Assembly: GCA_009103225.1 (NCBI GenBank)
Contig: RHPI01002955.1
Location: 216,486-280,485 of the forward strand
Direction: 5' to 3'
Source: Chlorokybus atmophyticus
Taxonomy: Eukaryota > Streptophyta > Chlorokybophyceae > Chlorokybales > Chlorokybaceae
Length of the DNA stretch: 64,000 nt
Under the pieces are notes generated by a model. It saw nothing but the letters and a program-made list of their open reading frames with translations. It made no database searches and was not told the DNA's origin. Each line of letters starts with the position of its first letter. Position 1 is the first letter of the stretch. Position numbers and translations under genes: made by a program. Positions 11,519 through 22,909 of this stretch are shown here, one piece after another.

Positions 11519-12637
11519 CTACGCGCCGGCTGCGCAAATGCTGTTGTGGCGAAGCGCGTGTAGAGGCGAGTTGGGTACGGAAGACTGCGCCGATGAGGGC
11601 GCTGCTGGTGCCGATGAGGGAATATCGAAGTCCCCACGTAGCCGGCAGCTTCTCATCAGCTTGTGCAAAAGGCGAGACACCTATTATGAGACGCGTGTAA
11701 GTGTGGGTGTCTGCGTGCATATGTATGACCAATGCAATTTTAAAGGCAAGTAAAAGCAGGGCGAGTAAGGCAGGTGCAGGAAGCAAAGTGTGTGTGACTG
11801 TACCTGCATTGAGGGGCGGCGGTGAAGAGGGGGCGGCACCACACGATTGCGGTTGAGAGGGGGTGCAGGGCTGCCGCAAGCGGAGCCTGAGGCAGACTTC
11901 TCAGCACGGGCGCGGACGCGCTTCTCGGCTTCGAGAATGTCGGCATCCACGCGGTTGAGCAGCACACCCACGCACGAGCTGCTACAGACGCTTCCACCCG
12001 TGCCTGGCGACGACGAGCCGGAGCCGCCATTTCCAAGGCCGCTGCAGCTGAGAGTGCAGCCGTTCTCCAAAGCCGCCCGCCATGTTGGCGAGTAGAGCTT
12101 TGCTGTGGCGTCCTTGCTGTCGAGAGCGTAGCGCGAGGATGAGCTGGGAGCATAGTGGCTGCCGCTGTTAACGCTCCCGCCGCTCACGCGCGCTTCCCGT
12201 TCTCTGTCTCTTCCTCTCTCGCTGCTGCATGTGACCGAACCACGCGCATCGAGCGAGCGCGAGCGCACGGGCCTCAAGTGCGTCTCAAGCAGCTTCTGAA
12301 GCAGTATTTGCTGCTGGAGATCCGGCTTGCCGGGCAGCCTTGCGAAGGCTTTGCAGGGGGGTGATGCCATGGCTGATGAGGCATTGTTGCAGGTGCTCTC
12401 GTTGTTCATCAGCATCTGCTCCTCAGACTGCTTGCGCACGTCTTCGATCTCGCAAGTCTCCTCAGCTGTGCTATGCCACTCCTGAAGACGCCTGTGCCTA
12501 AGACTGTCCTGCTGCTGGTTGCGCTCACGGGACCGCCCTCGCCTCTGCTCCTGCTGCTGCTGCTGCTGCAGCAGCTGCTGGCCGTGGCGCATGTGGCTCA
12601 TCCTTGATGATGAGGGTGACACCGGTGGCAACACCAT
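11519..12637 (-). CDS. Serine-rich, glutamine-run protein of unknown function
   Basis: Two minus-strand exons join in phase: 12637-11804 and 11680-11519 (TAG), giving about 331 aa if the ATG at 12637 is used. An AG acceptor just upstream (exon edge 12646) allows a further 5' exon that I could not find. The sequence is low complexity: a Gln run (LLQQQQQQEQRR), an Arg/Ser/Glu stretch (GRSRERNQQQDSLRHRRL) and many Ser-rich segments. One short predicted helix is VDADILEAEKRVRARAEK. The last exon keeps the Ser/Ala/Pro bias (SSAPAAPSSAQSSVPNS), which supports that join over the other two frames. No domain is recognised; it may be a disordered scaffold. Confidence 0.5.
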
Positions 12638-12967
12638 CGCCGTCTCCTGGCAAGTTGTCAAAAACAACGTCAGAAGACGCATTGAGACAATGCGGACATG
12701 ACTGTGTGTGATCTGTTGTGAAAAGCAGCAAGCATGATACACTAGGGTTGAGTGTTGTGGATTTTGGACCAGGCTTGGACAGTGCGAGTGAAATTGTGAC
12801 GTGGCCTAAGATTTGCAACACAGGGGCTTTGATCGCAAGAGCAGTACTTCCAGCTACTGATATTCTAAAAGCGCCAATGCTACGATGTAAGTTACTGTTG
12901 CGTGCAAGCACCATCAGCTCAACTAGATCTAGGACGCGGGAAAAAAACAGGGACAGGGAGCGCGCGC

Positions 12968-13041
12968 GGGGGGGGGGGGNNNNNNNNNNNNNNNNNNNNN
13001 NNNNNNNNNNNNNNNNNGGGGGGGGGGGGGGGGGGGGGGGG
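12968..13041. other. Poly-G run broken by an assembly gap (38 N)
   Basis: A G homopolymer occupies 12968-12979 and 13018-13041. Positions 12980-13017 are N. The true length of the run is unknown. It lies upstream of the serine-rich gene, so an undetected first exon could be affected. Confidence 0.95.
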
Positions 13042-14010
13042 CGTTTACAACAGCCCACGGGCCAACGAGGGACAATTCAAGCATATTGTAAAAAATCGTC
13101 ATCACCCATCGGTCAAGAGCAAGAGAGTCGCAATCACAAAGAGCAAATCAAGCCATTGGCAAGTGGCTCACCTGGAGGCCTGCGATAGACATGGCTGAGC
13201 GCACAGCCGCTTGCGTTCTAGCTGTTGATTGCTTCGTACGTCAGCCTAGCGTATACCAGCTTCGCCGCTTGCCCTCTGCCGCCGCCGTAGCAGCAGCAGA
13301 CCCGACCGTCAAGGACACCGACAACTGCACAGATGACGAGCAGGTGCTGCTTTGCCGCTTATATTGCGGACAAAGCGAAAGTTTCGCCACGCTCGCCGCA
13401 GAAGCCAAAATGCAGAAGCCACAGCGAAATTAAAGCCCGCAGCTAAAACGTAAACCGACGAGTTTTGGGGCTTTCTCCCGCCACGCGGCAACTTCCGTTT
13501 TTGTCGCATTTCCGCCTTCTCGGTTACGGCGAGCACGGCCTCGTGTCGCAAGAAAGCGTATTCTATGGTTTGTGGCTGCGAGAAATGGGGCGCAAAAGAC
13601 GAAGGGTTACGCCTCGCCTTTTTTTCGCCGTTGCTAACGCTGTATTGCCGTTTTACGAAGAAACCATAAAAAGTAGCTGAGAAGCAAGCTTTTGCCTCAG
13701 CTTTTGGTGCCAATATATCTGGTTAGTGCCTTGTCTGAAACTGGTGTTGGGAAGACAGTTACGCGCCAATGGCGGTTTGCTGACGAACAAGTGCGTTACG
13801 GCTGTCGGTTACGCGCAGCCGCTTTTTGCCTGTCGTTTCCTCGTCACTCGGTTACTCTCTCCGCGTAACCGTCCAGGTAAGTTACGGCGCTAGCGGCCGC
13901 GCAGGACCTTGTGGACGTAACTGGAGGGCAGCTAACCCTAACCTTGGTCAGCAACCGAGCAGCGTGTGGCCAGCCCGCCGCAAGTCGACCAGTTAAGTCT
14001 GACGTAACGC
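13042..14010. other. Gene-poor stretch with many GTTACG/GTAACG motifs
   Basis: Short open frames occur (13191-13433 plus; 13309-13713 minus), but neither shows a family motif. From about 13520 to 14010 GTTACG or CGTAAC recurs about nine times. The words TATATCTGGTT with similar flanks appear here (13715) and again at 15384, suggesting related sequence on both sides of the AT-rich island. It could be a non-coding mobile element; the nature is unknown. Confidence 0.4.
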
Positions 14011-14199
14011 TGTTTTAACCGGGCGCACGCTGGCCGGTTTTCCGTTTATCAAACGCTTCGGCGCAACGCGACACGAGTGGTTTCTGCAAGCATAGCCCAG
14101 CAACCAACCAGTTTGCAGGCCATCGAGCGTTTCACCCTCGTTTGAACCCTCCTTTTGCTGACAACCCATGGGAACATGAAGCCTCAAATGCTTCATGAG

Positions 14200-15050
14200 T
14201 CACTAAAGATGCATAACTGATCTCAAGATTAAGCATGTTCAATAATGACAACCGCTACCAGCACTTATCCAATGACTAAGTGTTCATGTATAATATGCAT
14301 TAATATATAATTATGTGGCATTATAAACCATGGTTTATAACACGATGCGAGTCACGTATACCATAAGTCAACGCTAGCACGTAAGCACGTTGTGCAAAGC
14401 GTTCAATATATAAAGGGACACATGTCACATACAAGTATTGCGTCATATGTTTTTGTGGATACGTCATGTTTATGGATTGTAATCATATGTTATGTATAAA
14501 TAATATATCAAATTAAGGTATAATCTTGGGTTCATTATCACATTATTGCTAAATATGATTCACGGATTCATGTCATACAACAATGACATTTTCACCTATA
14601 TAAGGTACACTGCACATATGAAGCCGTGTATGGTTAATGTAATTTGCACGATTTATCAAACATTTGAAATAACGTGTATGGCAATGATTACATCTCGTCA
14701 ACCTTGAGACAATTCTTTATGTTACAATTGTCTTTCCATACTTAATGTTTTTTCTTAATTAGCAAAATGCACCCATTCTTGCAATAAATAACCTTAATTT
14801 ATGTATTTGATATAATAGAAAAATATTAATTAAAAATAATAATCGTATCACATTTACGTGGTAGCGATTATAGTACCGTGGTAGTCTACATGTGTGTGAC
14901 AACCATCACCAACAAAAGTGTTGTCTAATGCTATCGTGTTACGCATGTACTCAAGTCGTAGGGAGGTTGGGGTATCAATGTGTACCCACCCAATTTATCT
15001 ATTGGTTAAAGATCTGTGCCAAGTCAATTGTGCTAGAACGGTCAGATTGA
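14200..15050. other. AT-rich island without genes
   Basis: Base composition drops sharply compared with neighbours. Runs of TATA, AATA and TTAA dominate and no reading frame of note is open. The edges are fairly abrupt on both sides. Confidence 0.6.
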
Positions 15051-15179
15051 CTGCCAGACTGACCGCCATAGGCGGAACCAACTAGTCAAATGTGCCAATC
15101 ACTCACTCGCGTCCGTCTGACTAATTCAGTCAGACGGACTGCCGTGTTTTGACAAGTAACTGACTGGGCTTCCAACTAG

Positions 15180-15700
15180 CCGTAACGCGCGTAACGTCAC
15201 GCGCTTTTCGCGTAACATAAAGGGCATGTCGTTGGTGACAGGCTCACGTGACAACGCAAGCTTGGCGGGTCAAGATATTGTTGTGTCCCTTCTGACAAGG
15301 TCGAATCGTATCAAACCAGTAACTGTTGGGTACTGAAAGTACCCAGGATATTTTGGATTTAGTCGCCTTTGCTGCCATTTATATCTGGTTGGAACCTTTC
15401 GTTTCGCTACTTTTTCGCGTAACGCCTATGTAGCAGTGGGTTAGCGAAAACTAGCGCAATTTTAACTTCCGAAGGCTGGGAGAAAGTCACAGTGGTCAGC
15501 GAACAGTACAACGAGCGCAGTTAGGAGAGCGGGCGGTTAGGAGTAACCGTGCCTGCCTCAGCGTCGTTTCAAACGCGCAAGGTCAAGTAATATCTGCAGC
15601 GTAACCGAAAAACGGTGCCGAGGCGGTATACTCGGAAAAAGCTACCTCAGGCGTAACCGAAAGCGTGGCAACAACCTTAGACTGAGGTCGGTCAACAAAA
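15180..15700. repeat. Second GTAAC-dense zone
   Basis: CGTAAC/GCGTAACG words recur at 15181, 15190, 15213, 15418, 15541, 15600 and 15651. The zone mirrors 13520-14010 across the AT-rich island. No reading frame is convincing. Confidence 0.45.
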
Positions 15701-15749
15701 GACCGCGATCAGAGGGCACCATCACCGGTATATATCAAATGCAGAGGGC

Positions 15750-15976
15750 GTTTACACCGGCGCATTTGGCCGCAGCGGCGTTTGCCTCAGTGCCGGTGAC
15801 GTGGCTACAGACGTCGTCGCCGACTTGCTGCAACGCCGGTTGTCGTAAAATGCGCCGGTGTAACACAAAGACGAACGCGACACACAACATGAGCCTTAGA
15901 TGATCTGTACATCGACCAGTGAAGGACTTGCATCTACATCGGACGGCATTTGTGTACCAAATGCGCCGGTGTAAAC
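15750..15976. repeat. Small inverted-repeat element with perfect 20-bp ends (MITE-like)
   Basis: Positions 15750-15769 (GTTTACACCGGCGCATTTGG) are the exact reverse complement of 15957-15976. A third partial copy of the right-end word lies inside at about 15848-15863. The unit is 227 bp and non-coding. I see no clear target duplication. It may be a miniature inverted-repeat transposable element. Confidence 0.6.
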
Positions 15977-16799
15977 ACTCGGTGCAAACACCCCCGCCGT
16001 CTGAGAGGCTCCCAGACTGCATAGGCTCGCTGTGAGAGCCCGAGCGCTTTCCATTCTATACCTCATGTTGCTTCCTGACTAATGTATCTTCTGGGTGAAT
16101 CGTGAGCTTGAATCTTCATGACTTGAATGAATCTTTGGTGGACCGCTGTCAGAGCTTGGACCAGGCCGTTGGCGGGACAGGGAACGGGCGCTGCAAGCAG
16201 GCAGGCAGGCGGTTGGCCGTCACTCTTAGTTTGAAATCTCGTATGGTATGTACTTTTGGTCAGACTGCATGATGTACTTTAAGCCACAGCCTATCGTAAT
16301 GCAGCGTTGAAACGACGAGTCGAATAGTCAAAGCTGACAAAAAGCGCACACCTCCTGCTCGGCGCTCAACAGTTGTCAACTGATGGAACAAGTGAGGAAG
16401 GAGTTATGGCGTCAGTACTGAAACAAGTATGGCACGCAGTGTGCGCGTGCGTCGTTCGTGCTGACAGGCGCTCCATAACTTATGGACCATATAACGCATC
16501 TTGGAGGGTTTTACACCTGATAAGCCTATCAGTGATAGGCCTAGAACCTTCTCACGTCCTGATGTGACGTTTACGTAGGTGCCAATCTCTGTGAACGGGT
16601 ACCGTTACTTCATCGCAGCACGTACAGTCTACCCTTTGGAAGCCTTCGGTTTAAGAGAATAAAACCATTAGGATCATAGATTTGCAAATGACAGATGGTT
16701 GCAGCCAAACAGCCAAACAGCATCAGTTAGTGGAATAGTCTTGTACGCAATAAGACTAAAGCGAAGGCTTAAAATTTCAAGTGGGCTCAGTCTTGTAAC

Positions 16800-18560
16800 G
16801 GAGGATACCTCGTGAACAGCATGCTTATTTTATTGATAGTAAAATACATATATTATAAAACTCATGTATAGTGTCGTATATAACGTAATTGTTACTTAAT
16901 ATTAATTGATTCTCATTGTGCCACGTCAACATGCACTGACGTAGCTTAAGGTTATCAGGCAACACCCCTGTTAGTGTTATATATATTTTTTGAACGATAA
17001 TAAATATTTATTATAATAAATGCCAAGAGAATGACCCCGTTAATGGAATAAAAAATTGAAAGATAAAAGTGATTCTTATAACGGGGGAGATTGTACAAGA
17101 GATGACTTGTACATGATTTTGCTTTTTACTCCAATAATAATGATGATCCAGGATGTTAGGCAATACTCAATAGGAGGTGGCGCATCGCTGTATAATGCAT
17201 GGTTAAATAAAAACACGGCTTATGAGTCTGCTATCGCATGTCGCATGTCGTGTGCATTAGATTGCATATGTGCACTTGCGCTTGCACGTGTGTGGGTGAA
17301 AGATGTCCTTCAAGGCAGGGATACACATCATAGCTGTACCATACGTGATATACAAATCGTGTTATATGTGCTTATGACAATAATAGCGAGTCTTTACCAT
17401 TGCAAGTGCGGACATCTGCTGTCTATCATGATGGTTGAACCACTATCACAGCATTTACAAGTTGAGCGGCTTATATCAGCAACGTTTAATATAGTATCGC
17501 CGACAGCGACAATGCGCAATTCATATTATGTCATAGCCCCGCTCGCGCCCCTCTCCCCCTTTTATATTTGCTGCAGCAATGCCTTCGTGCTGCATCAATT
17601 ATTAATTTGCACGCAAGGTTTGAGCTTGACATTATTGCAATTAACATGCAGCAATATCATAAGTTGATTCAGAATCAATGTAATACTTATGCTATTGCTA
17701 TATTGTACGCGTTGTTAAAGTCGGCATGTAATAAACAAGATACAAATTGTGTTCTGTTTACCTAATGCAACATCTCAGTAATGGATATAAACTATCTGAG
17801 ATTAGTCTACCAATCGTATTGCGTAATTGTCATAGCCGTCTCCAACAAAGTACAGTGAGCATGCTTATTATGCTTCTTACGAGCATAATCATGCACAATT
17901 ATCAATCTTATCCAGGCCATGTATATGGTGTCACGCATATTGCAGCAGTAAATTGTCAATTCATATACCTTACAATTGTAAGTTGTAAATGTACAGCGTA
18001 CACCCACAACAATACTGAAAATTGCAAGCTGATATAATAATGCTTGCAATTATGCTAAATGCACATTGCATGCAAGTGATTAATAAGGCTCATTGCCACG
18101 GCTAAGGGCTAGCAAAAGTCACTCTCGGTTTTTTTCTTATATGGTAAATATGAACCAAGTGAGGGTTCCGCATGCCATGATGTGTAGCACTTGCCTGTTA
18201 TTTGCCTGTTGGTTACCTATTATTTGTTCATTTAGACGGCTGACAGTGGGGTCTCATGCACTGCTGCACTGCCGACATTATGCCAATGCATGCAATGAAA
18301 TGTGCGATGCAACAGCCAGCCCCCGTGCACAACGCTAACGGCGAATGCACGTTATAACCGTTATATCATATGCATAATTATGCATATTGTATAACTTCCA
18401 CCAAAACAAAGAAAAGGACAAAGAAAAAAGCGCAAGTGCATTAAACGGAATTGGGGAGCTTCACCACGCTTGCAATCATTAATCGGCAGGACCAACATTG
18501 TGTGCACACCCTTCATAAATGTTTATGCAAAGGTTGCAATGCATATCTACATGTCTTACG
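16800..18560. other. Long AT-rich island
   Basis: About 1.7 kb of AT-rich sequence lies in a GC-rich neighbourhood. One frame stays open for 203 codons (17056-17667), and shorter ones overlap its end. Nothing resembling an organelle gene, rRNA or tRNA was recognised. It may be inserted DNA of other origin, such as an organelle or viral fragment, or simply drifted non-coding sequence. Confidence 0.5.
17056..17667 (+). CDS. Hypothetical 203-codon reading frame in the AT-rich island
   Basis: An ATG-started frame of 203 codons with several hydrophobic stretches (MILLFTPIIMMI, IVLYVLMTIIASLY) and scattered Cys and His. Codon use is AT-rich, unlike the host exons. No motif is recognised, no splice sites are needed, and no neighbour gives context. 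It may be chance. Confidence 0.2.
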   Translation: MKDKSDSYNGGDCTRDDLYMILLFTPIIMMIQDVRQYSIGGGASLYNAWLNKNTAYESAIACRMSCALDCICALALARVWVKDVLQGRDTHHSCTIRDIQIVLYVLMTIIASLYHCKCGHLLSIMMVEPLSQHLQVERLISATFNIVSPTATMRNSYYVIAPLAPLSPFYICCSNAFVLHQLLICTQGLSLTLLQLTCSNIIS

Positions 18561-19530
18561 TTGAATGCGGTGTATGACGTGCGGTATCAACAGTTGCAAG
18601 TTGAAAAGGTGGAAATAGGTTTCTTGCGCGGTCAGGTTCAGGGGTAAGCTACCGAGGTTGAATCCCAATTAAGGCACTAGAGGAAATGGCATTCGTTGCT
18701 ACCACAAACAAGCTGATCGAAGAAACACATTCACTATACGATGGTGTATAAAAGCCTCAAAGGCTATTCTATGCGTGCAACATGACTGCTTTACACACAC
18801 ACTGAGCATGTTGCACATCATCATTCATTCATGAATGCTTGGGAAAACCCATTGCTATACCATGAGTACACTGGCAGCACAGCACCCGAGACAGTTGCTG
18901 GGTGTGAGGAGGATGGGGAGGGCTGAGGGGCAGGGCAGAGGGGCCCTGCGCGAGGGTTATGTGCAGAACTGCCAGGGAAAGGCGGCGGAAGTGACGGCAT
19001 GGGTGGAGGCGAACGGGAGATGGGGAGGGGGAGTCCGTCTGCTGCTCTTGCTGATTGCTGCCGTGAAAACCGCGAAGACTATGTACCTGTGCTGCTGCAC
19101 ATGCGTGCAGGTAACCAACTGACTGTAAGCGTGCATACATGACTAGCGGGGATGGTGAGTAGGTAGGTAAGCGATAGGTGAAACAATGCAGTAGTTATTA
19201 ACTAGCCCGGTGGTTGTGTTTTAGTTGTGTGATTGATGCGCGTAGAGACTGTACTGCTGTTTGACTGGCATGTGATCACGCAATTGACCTTGCATGCACG
19301 AAATCCCCAGTCCTTCTTGCGCATACCCACAATGCTGCGACACATGCTGTACGCGCACATGACCTACTCACCATCAGTACTACTACTTATTGGACCATTG
19401 AATAAAACGATGAGAGCACACGATAACTATCTTGCAACCAATTAGCCTATAAGGAATGAATAAAGCAACTACCTGTACAACACATTCAACACTTCGCTAA
19501 GCTAAGCTACACAGTGCTACCTGCGCAATG
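18561..19530. other. Intergenic stretch left of the helicase gene
   Basis: A plus-strand frame at 18835-19122 and a minus one at 18829-19140 overlap each other, and neither has a recognisable motif. The rest is probably the 3' flank of the minus-strand helicase gene. Confidence 0.35.
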
Positions 19531-22500
19531 CTATCGTTCTTTCAACCTCTTCTTATGCAGCTTTGCTTTACTCTTCCCTCCTCCCTTTCTCCCGTCCGAG
19601 CTACCCATCCTGCCATCTTCATCGTCCTCTCCACCCTTGCGCTTTCGTCCCTTGGAAGAGTGCTGACTCTCTTTCAACTGCCATAGAAACAACTCAACAT
19701 GAGCGAATGCACCCCTCGCATCACAAATTCCACTGCCACTGCATTTATGACTGACATGTGTTGTCGTAGATGGGGTGGTCAGAACACGCAAAACATTGCC
19801 ACTGTGTGATGCGTTTGTATATGTCGAGTAGGTACCTGCAGTGCGGCGAGCCTCTGCGCGTCGCTCACGCGCTCCAACAACAGCAACACCGCTTCTTCCT
19901 CGGCGGGATAAGCATCGAGCTTGCGCCCGATGAGATGCTCTATGCGCTGATACAACTCCACATCATACTGCACACGACAAAATAGATTTCTAATCGACAA
20001 GCAGCCAACAAGCTGACAATCCCAACACAGCACTGATAACCCATATGCATCGCTTATCCAGCTGACACGCTTGAGGGACGCATGTGGGGTCCTACACATG
20101 CACATGTATGCGCAGGCACACACGCACAGACCCACCTGTGTGACTATGGTGACAGCGCGTCCAGATCGTCCCGCGCGTGCCGTGCGTCCGACGCGGTGCA
20201 CGTAATCTTTTGAGTTTGTGGGTATGTCGTAGTTGACGACAACGTCGACGGTGGGGATGTCGAGCCCGCGGCTGGCCACGTCCGTGCACACGAGGGCCCC
20301 GCGCTCAGACGCCTTGAACTTGGCCAACGCTCCGAGACGCTTCGACTGACTCATCTGACCCGATATGGGGATCGCCTACGGACACACAAACAATATGTTG
20401 GGTTGCGGTTTCAGCACTCTCTTCAGAACACTGTGGCTTATTGGTCACCAGAAGTACAACACACCTCAAAGCCGAGAGAGCGCAGCATGATGGCGAGTCG
20501 GCGCGTGGCCTCGCACGTGCGCGTGAACATCATCACCTTGTTGCCCGCCATTTCGTTCAACACGTACACCGTGTAGCAGTCCTGTGACGAGCACAAGATT
20601 TGAGTACACGCACAAACACACAAACAGGCCAAGATGTTATTCCAACAAAAGTGGCAACGGCACCTTGAACTTGGCTGGGCAGAAGATGTAGTTCTGTCTG
20701 AGCGTGTCGACGGTCTGATATTTTGTCGACACTTCCACTTTGACGGGGCTCACGAGACACGCCCGCTGCAGCTTAGCCACCTGCAGGCCAATGCACATGT
20801 GCGGTAAGGCGAGATGACAAGATACATGTCACGTGTGTGCATAAGCACTTACACGCATGCACGTGTGTGCGCGCGAATGTGTGCACGTGCGTGAGCGTGT
20901 GTCAGCCAACGAGCATCGCGTGATGTGCGGACCTTTGTTGTCATTGTGGCGGAGAACAGCAGCGTGCGCCTCTCCCTTGGGATGGCCTTCAGTATCTGAT
21001 CGATCTCGGCCTCAAAATCCATGTTGAGGAGCCGATCCGCCTCGTCCAACACCTGCCAAACCATGTTGGATGACGCATGCTTCATGAAACACTGACACCC
21101 CGACACAACAACACACGCCACCGCGCACTTCTTCCCACACGTGTGGGCTTGCATGCATGGCTAGACACACGCACTTGTACACGAACATGCGCACAGACAC
21201 GGACACGCACGCAACACACACTCATGCGCTGGCTAGACACACGCACAACAATGCACGTGCACATTCATGCACCACACGACTGCCACAGCATGCTGTGATA
21301 CAAGCCAGCGAACAACTTCTCACCAGGTACTTGAGGTTCTTGAGTGAGAAGCCTTTTGTGTTTGTGAGGTGGTCGACGAGTCTTCCGGGCGTTCCAACCA
21401 CGATGTGCGGTCGCTTTGCCAGCGCGATGGCCTGCGCCATCATGTCGATGCCGCCCACCACCACCGCGCAGCGCACGCCGATGCCGCTGCCGAGAGCTTC
21501 AAACTGCTCAGAGATCTGGATAGCCAACTCCCTGAAGGTAACAAATCAACAACGACATCAACACGTTGTACATGTTGAACGTTGCTGTTTTGATGTATAC
21601 GGAGTGCGGGCTGCATGTACATCACTGCACTGGGGATGGAAATGGAAGGTGCAAAGCTCAGTGCATCTAGTGACACAGCAAGGTTCTTGCTGCACACGAC
21701 TCAACTGCTACAAAAAGAGAGAAGTCTTGCGAAGTATGCACAAAAAGGGAAAACAACCGCAAGGGGAAAAACAGCGAAGCGACCAATAAGGCCTCACAGC
21801 AGACACAGATGCATCAACAAGTCACTTGTGTCTCTACCCTGTTTGAATGTTGCTATACGACTTTGTCAACGTTTGCACATCTTGCTTATCTGTTTTAAGT
21901 TAAAGAAACACACAACAACCCCAGACTCCATAAAAGTGGGTTTGTAGCTGCTACTGTTTGTACGTTTGCTTTGTTTGTTTGTTTGTTGTGTTTATTGATT
22001 GTGTACTTCGCTCGATTGCAAGGCCCAACTCCAATAGCAATCCCCCTACCTTGTGGGAGACAGCACGCACGCAAACAGCGGCTGCGGCTTGTCCAACAAA
22101 CTCTGCCAAATAACACAACAACAAGTCAGTGCTCCAAACAAAAATGCATGGAACAGAAGCCTCTGCACAACTGAAGTAAACTAAAGTCACACAGTGTAAA
22201 ACAGTATGCTTACTTGGAGGATGGGCAAAGCAAAAGCGCCAGTCTTGCCAGAACCAGTCTGCGCCAACCCTATGATGTCCCGCCCTATACAATGAACATA
22301 TACGCATGTCAGAAGCCACAATCGTCATACAAACTGACTAAGGACTGATATGCAACACACAATTGCAATTAGCTTGTTACCTGCAAGTGCGTGAGGTAGT
22401 GCCTCCGTCTGGATAGGCGTCGGCTGCTTCCATCCCAGCGCCGCCACCGCCTCGCACAGCGGCTCGCACACCCCGAGCGCCGCAAACGGCGAAGGAGACG

Positions 22501-22585
22501 CCTTGGATCCATCCTTACTGTCCTTCACCGCCCTGTCGCCATTGACGACCGCGGCCGCCGCCGCCGCCGCCATGGCAGGCCCCAT
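19531..22585 (-). CDS. DDX47: DEAD-box RNA helicase, DDX47/Rrp3 orthologue
   Basis: Ten exons join in frame to 469 aa: 22585-22381, 22284-22214, 22102-22050, 21531-21324, 21052-20933, 20780-20664, 20581-20465, 20375-20136, 19967-19836 and 19677-19531 (TAG). The motifs appear in order: Q motif ([10 protein letters not shown]), motif I (AQTGSGKT), Ia (PTRELA), GG (VVVGGID), Ib (TPGRL), II (DEAD), III (SAT), IV (MFTRTC), V ([11 protein letters not shown]) and VI ([10 protein letters not shown]). Specific stretches such as [28 protein letters not shown] and [17 protein letters not shown] point to DDX47/yeast Rrp3, a nucleolar helicase for 18S rRNA maturation. The C-terminus is Lys-rich, as expected of a nucleolar protein. 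The N-terminus has an Ala run; the start may be four codons later. Most introns are phase 0. Confidence 0.95.
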
Positions 22586-22909
22586 GCCTGAACTGACCTT
22601 AACTACAGCCCTAACTCTAGTTCAGCTCCTTAACCCTTTTTCATAACGTTATTTCAACGCGCCTAACCAGGTATCCCATTTCACAGCTAACGTGATGTGC
22701 CGTGATAGGCTATCACTGATAGCATATATACATATTATCATGTTGTTGTGCTTCCCTATACGAATCGTTCAAACAATAGCAACGGATACATTATCATCGC
22801 ACCTTCACGCTCAGGCAGGCGGTGGCGGCGGCGGCGGTGAGGTGGCTGCGCAGAGAGAGTGGAAGAGAATACGCGTGTAATTGTACTCCCCCTCCTCCTC
22901 GTCTGAAAG
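22586..22909. promoter_or_regulatory. Divergent intergenic region between DDX47 and the channel-like gene
   Basis: About 320 bp separate the two start codons. Next to DDX47 lies a CTAA-rich stretch (22596-22640) resembling the divergent promoter at 9378-9472. A 14-bp palindromic word CTATCACTGATAG lies near 22709. No TATA box stands out. Confidence 0.4.

Noticed and set aside
13191-13713. Overlapping frames of 80 and 134 codons as a possible gene.
   Set aside because: No motif, no splice context, and they lie within the GTAAC-rich non-coding zone.
16520-16545. Palindromes CCTATCAGTGATAGG here and GCTATCACTGATAGC at about 22707 resemble the bacterial tet operator core.
   Set aside because: The context is eukaryotic and no TetR gene is present. 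Short palindromes of this kind occur by chance.
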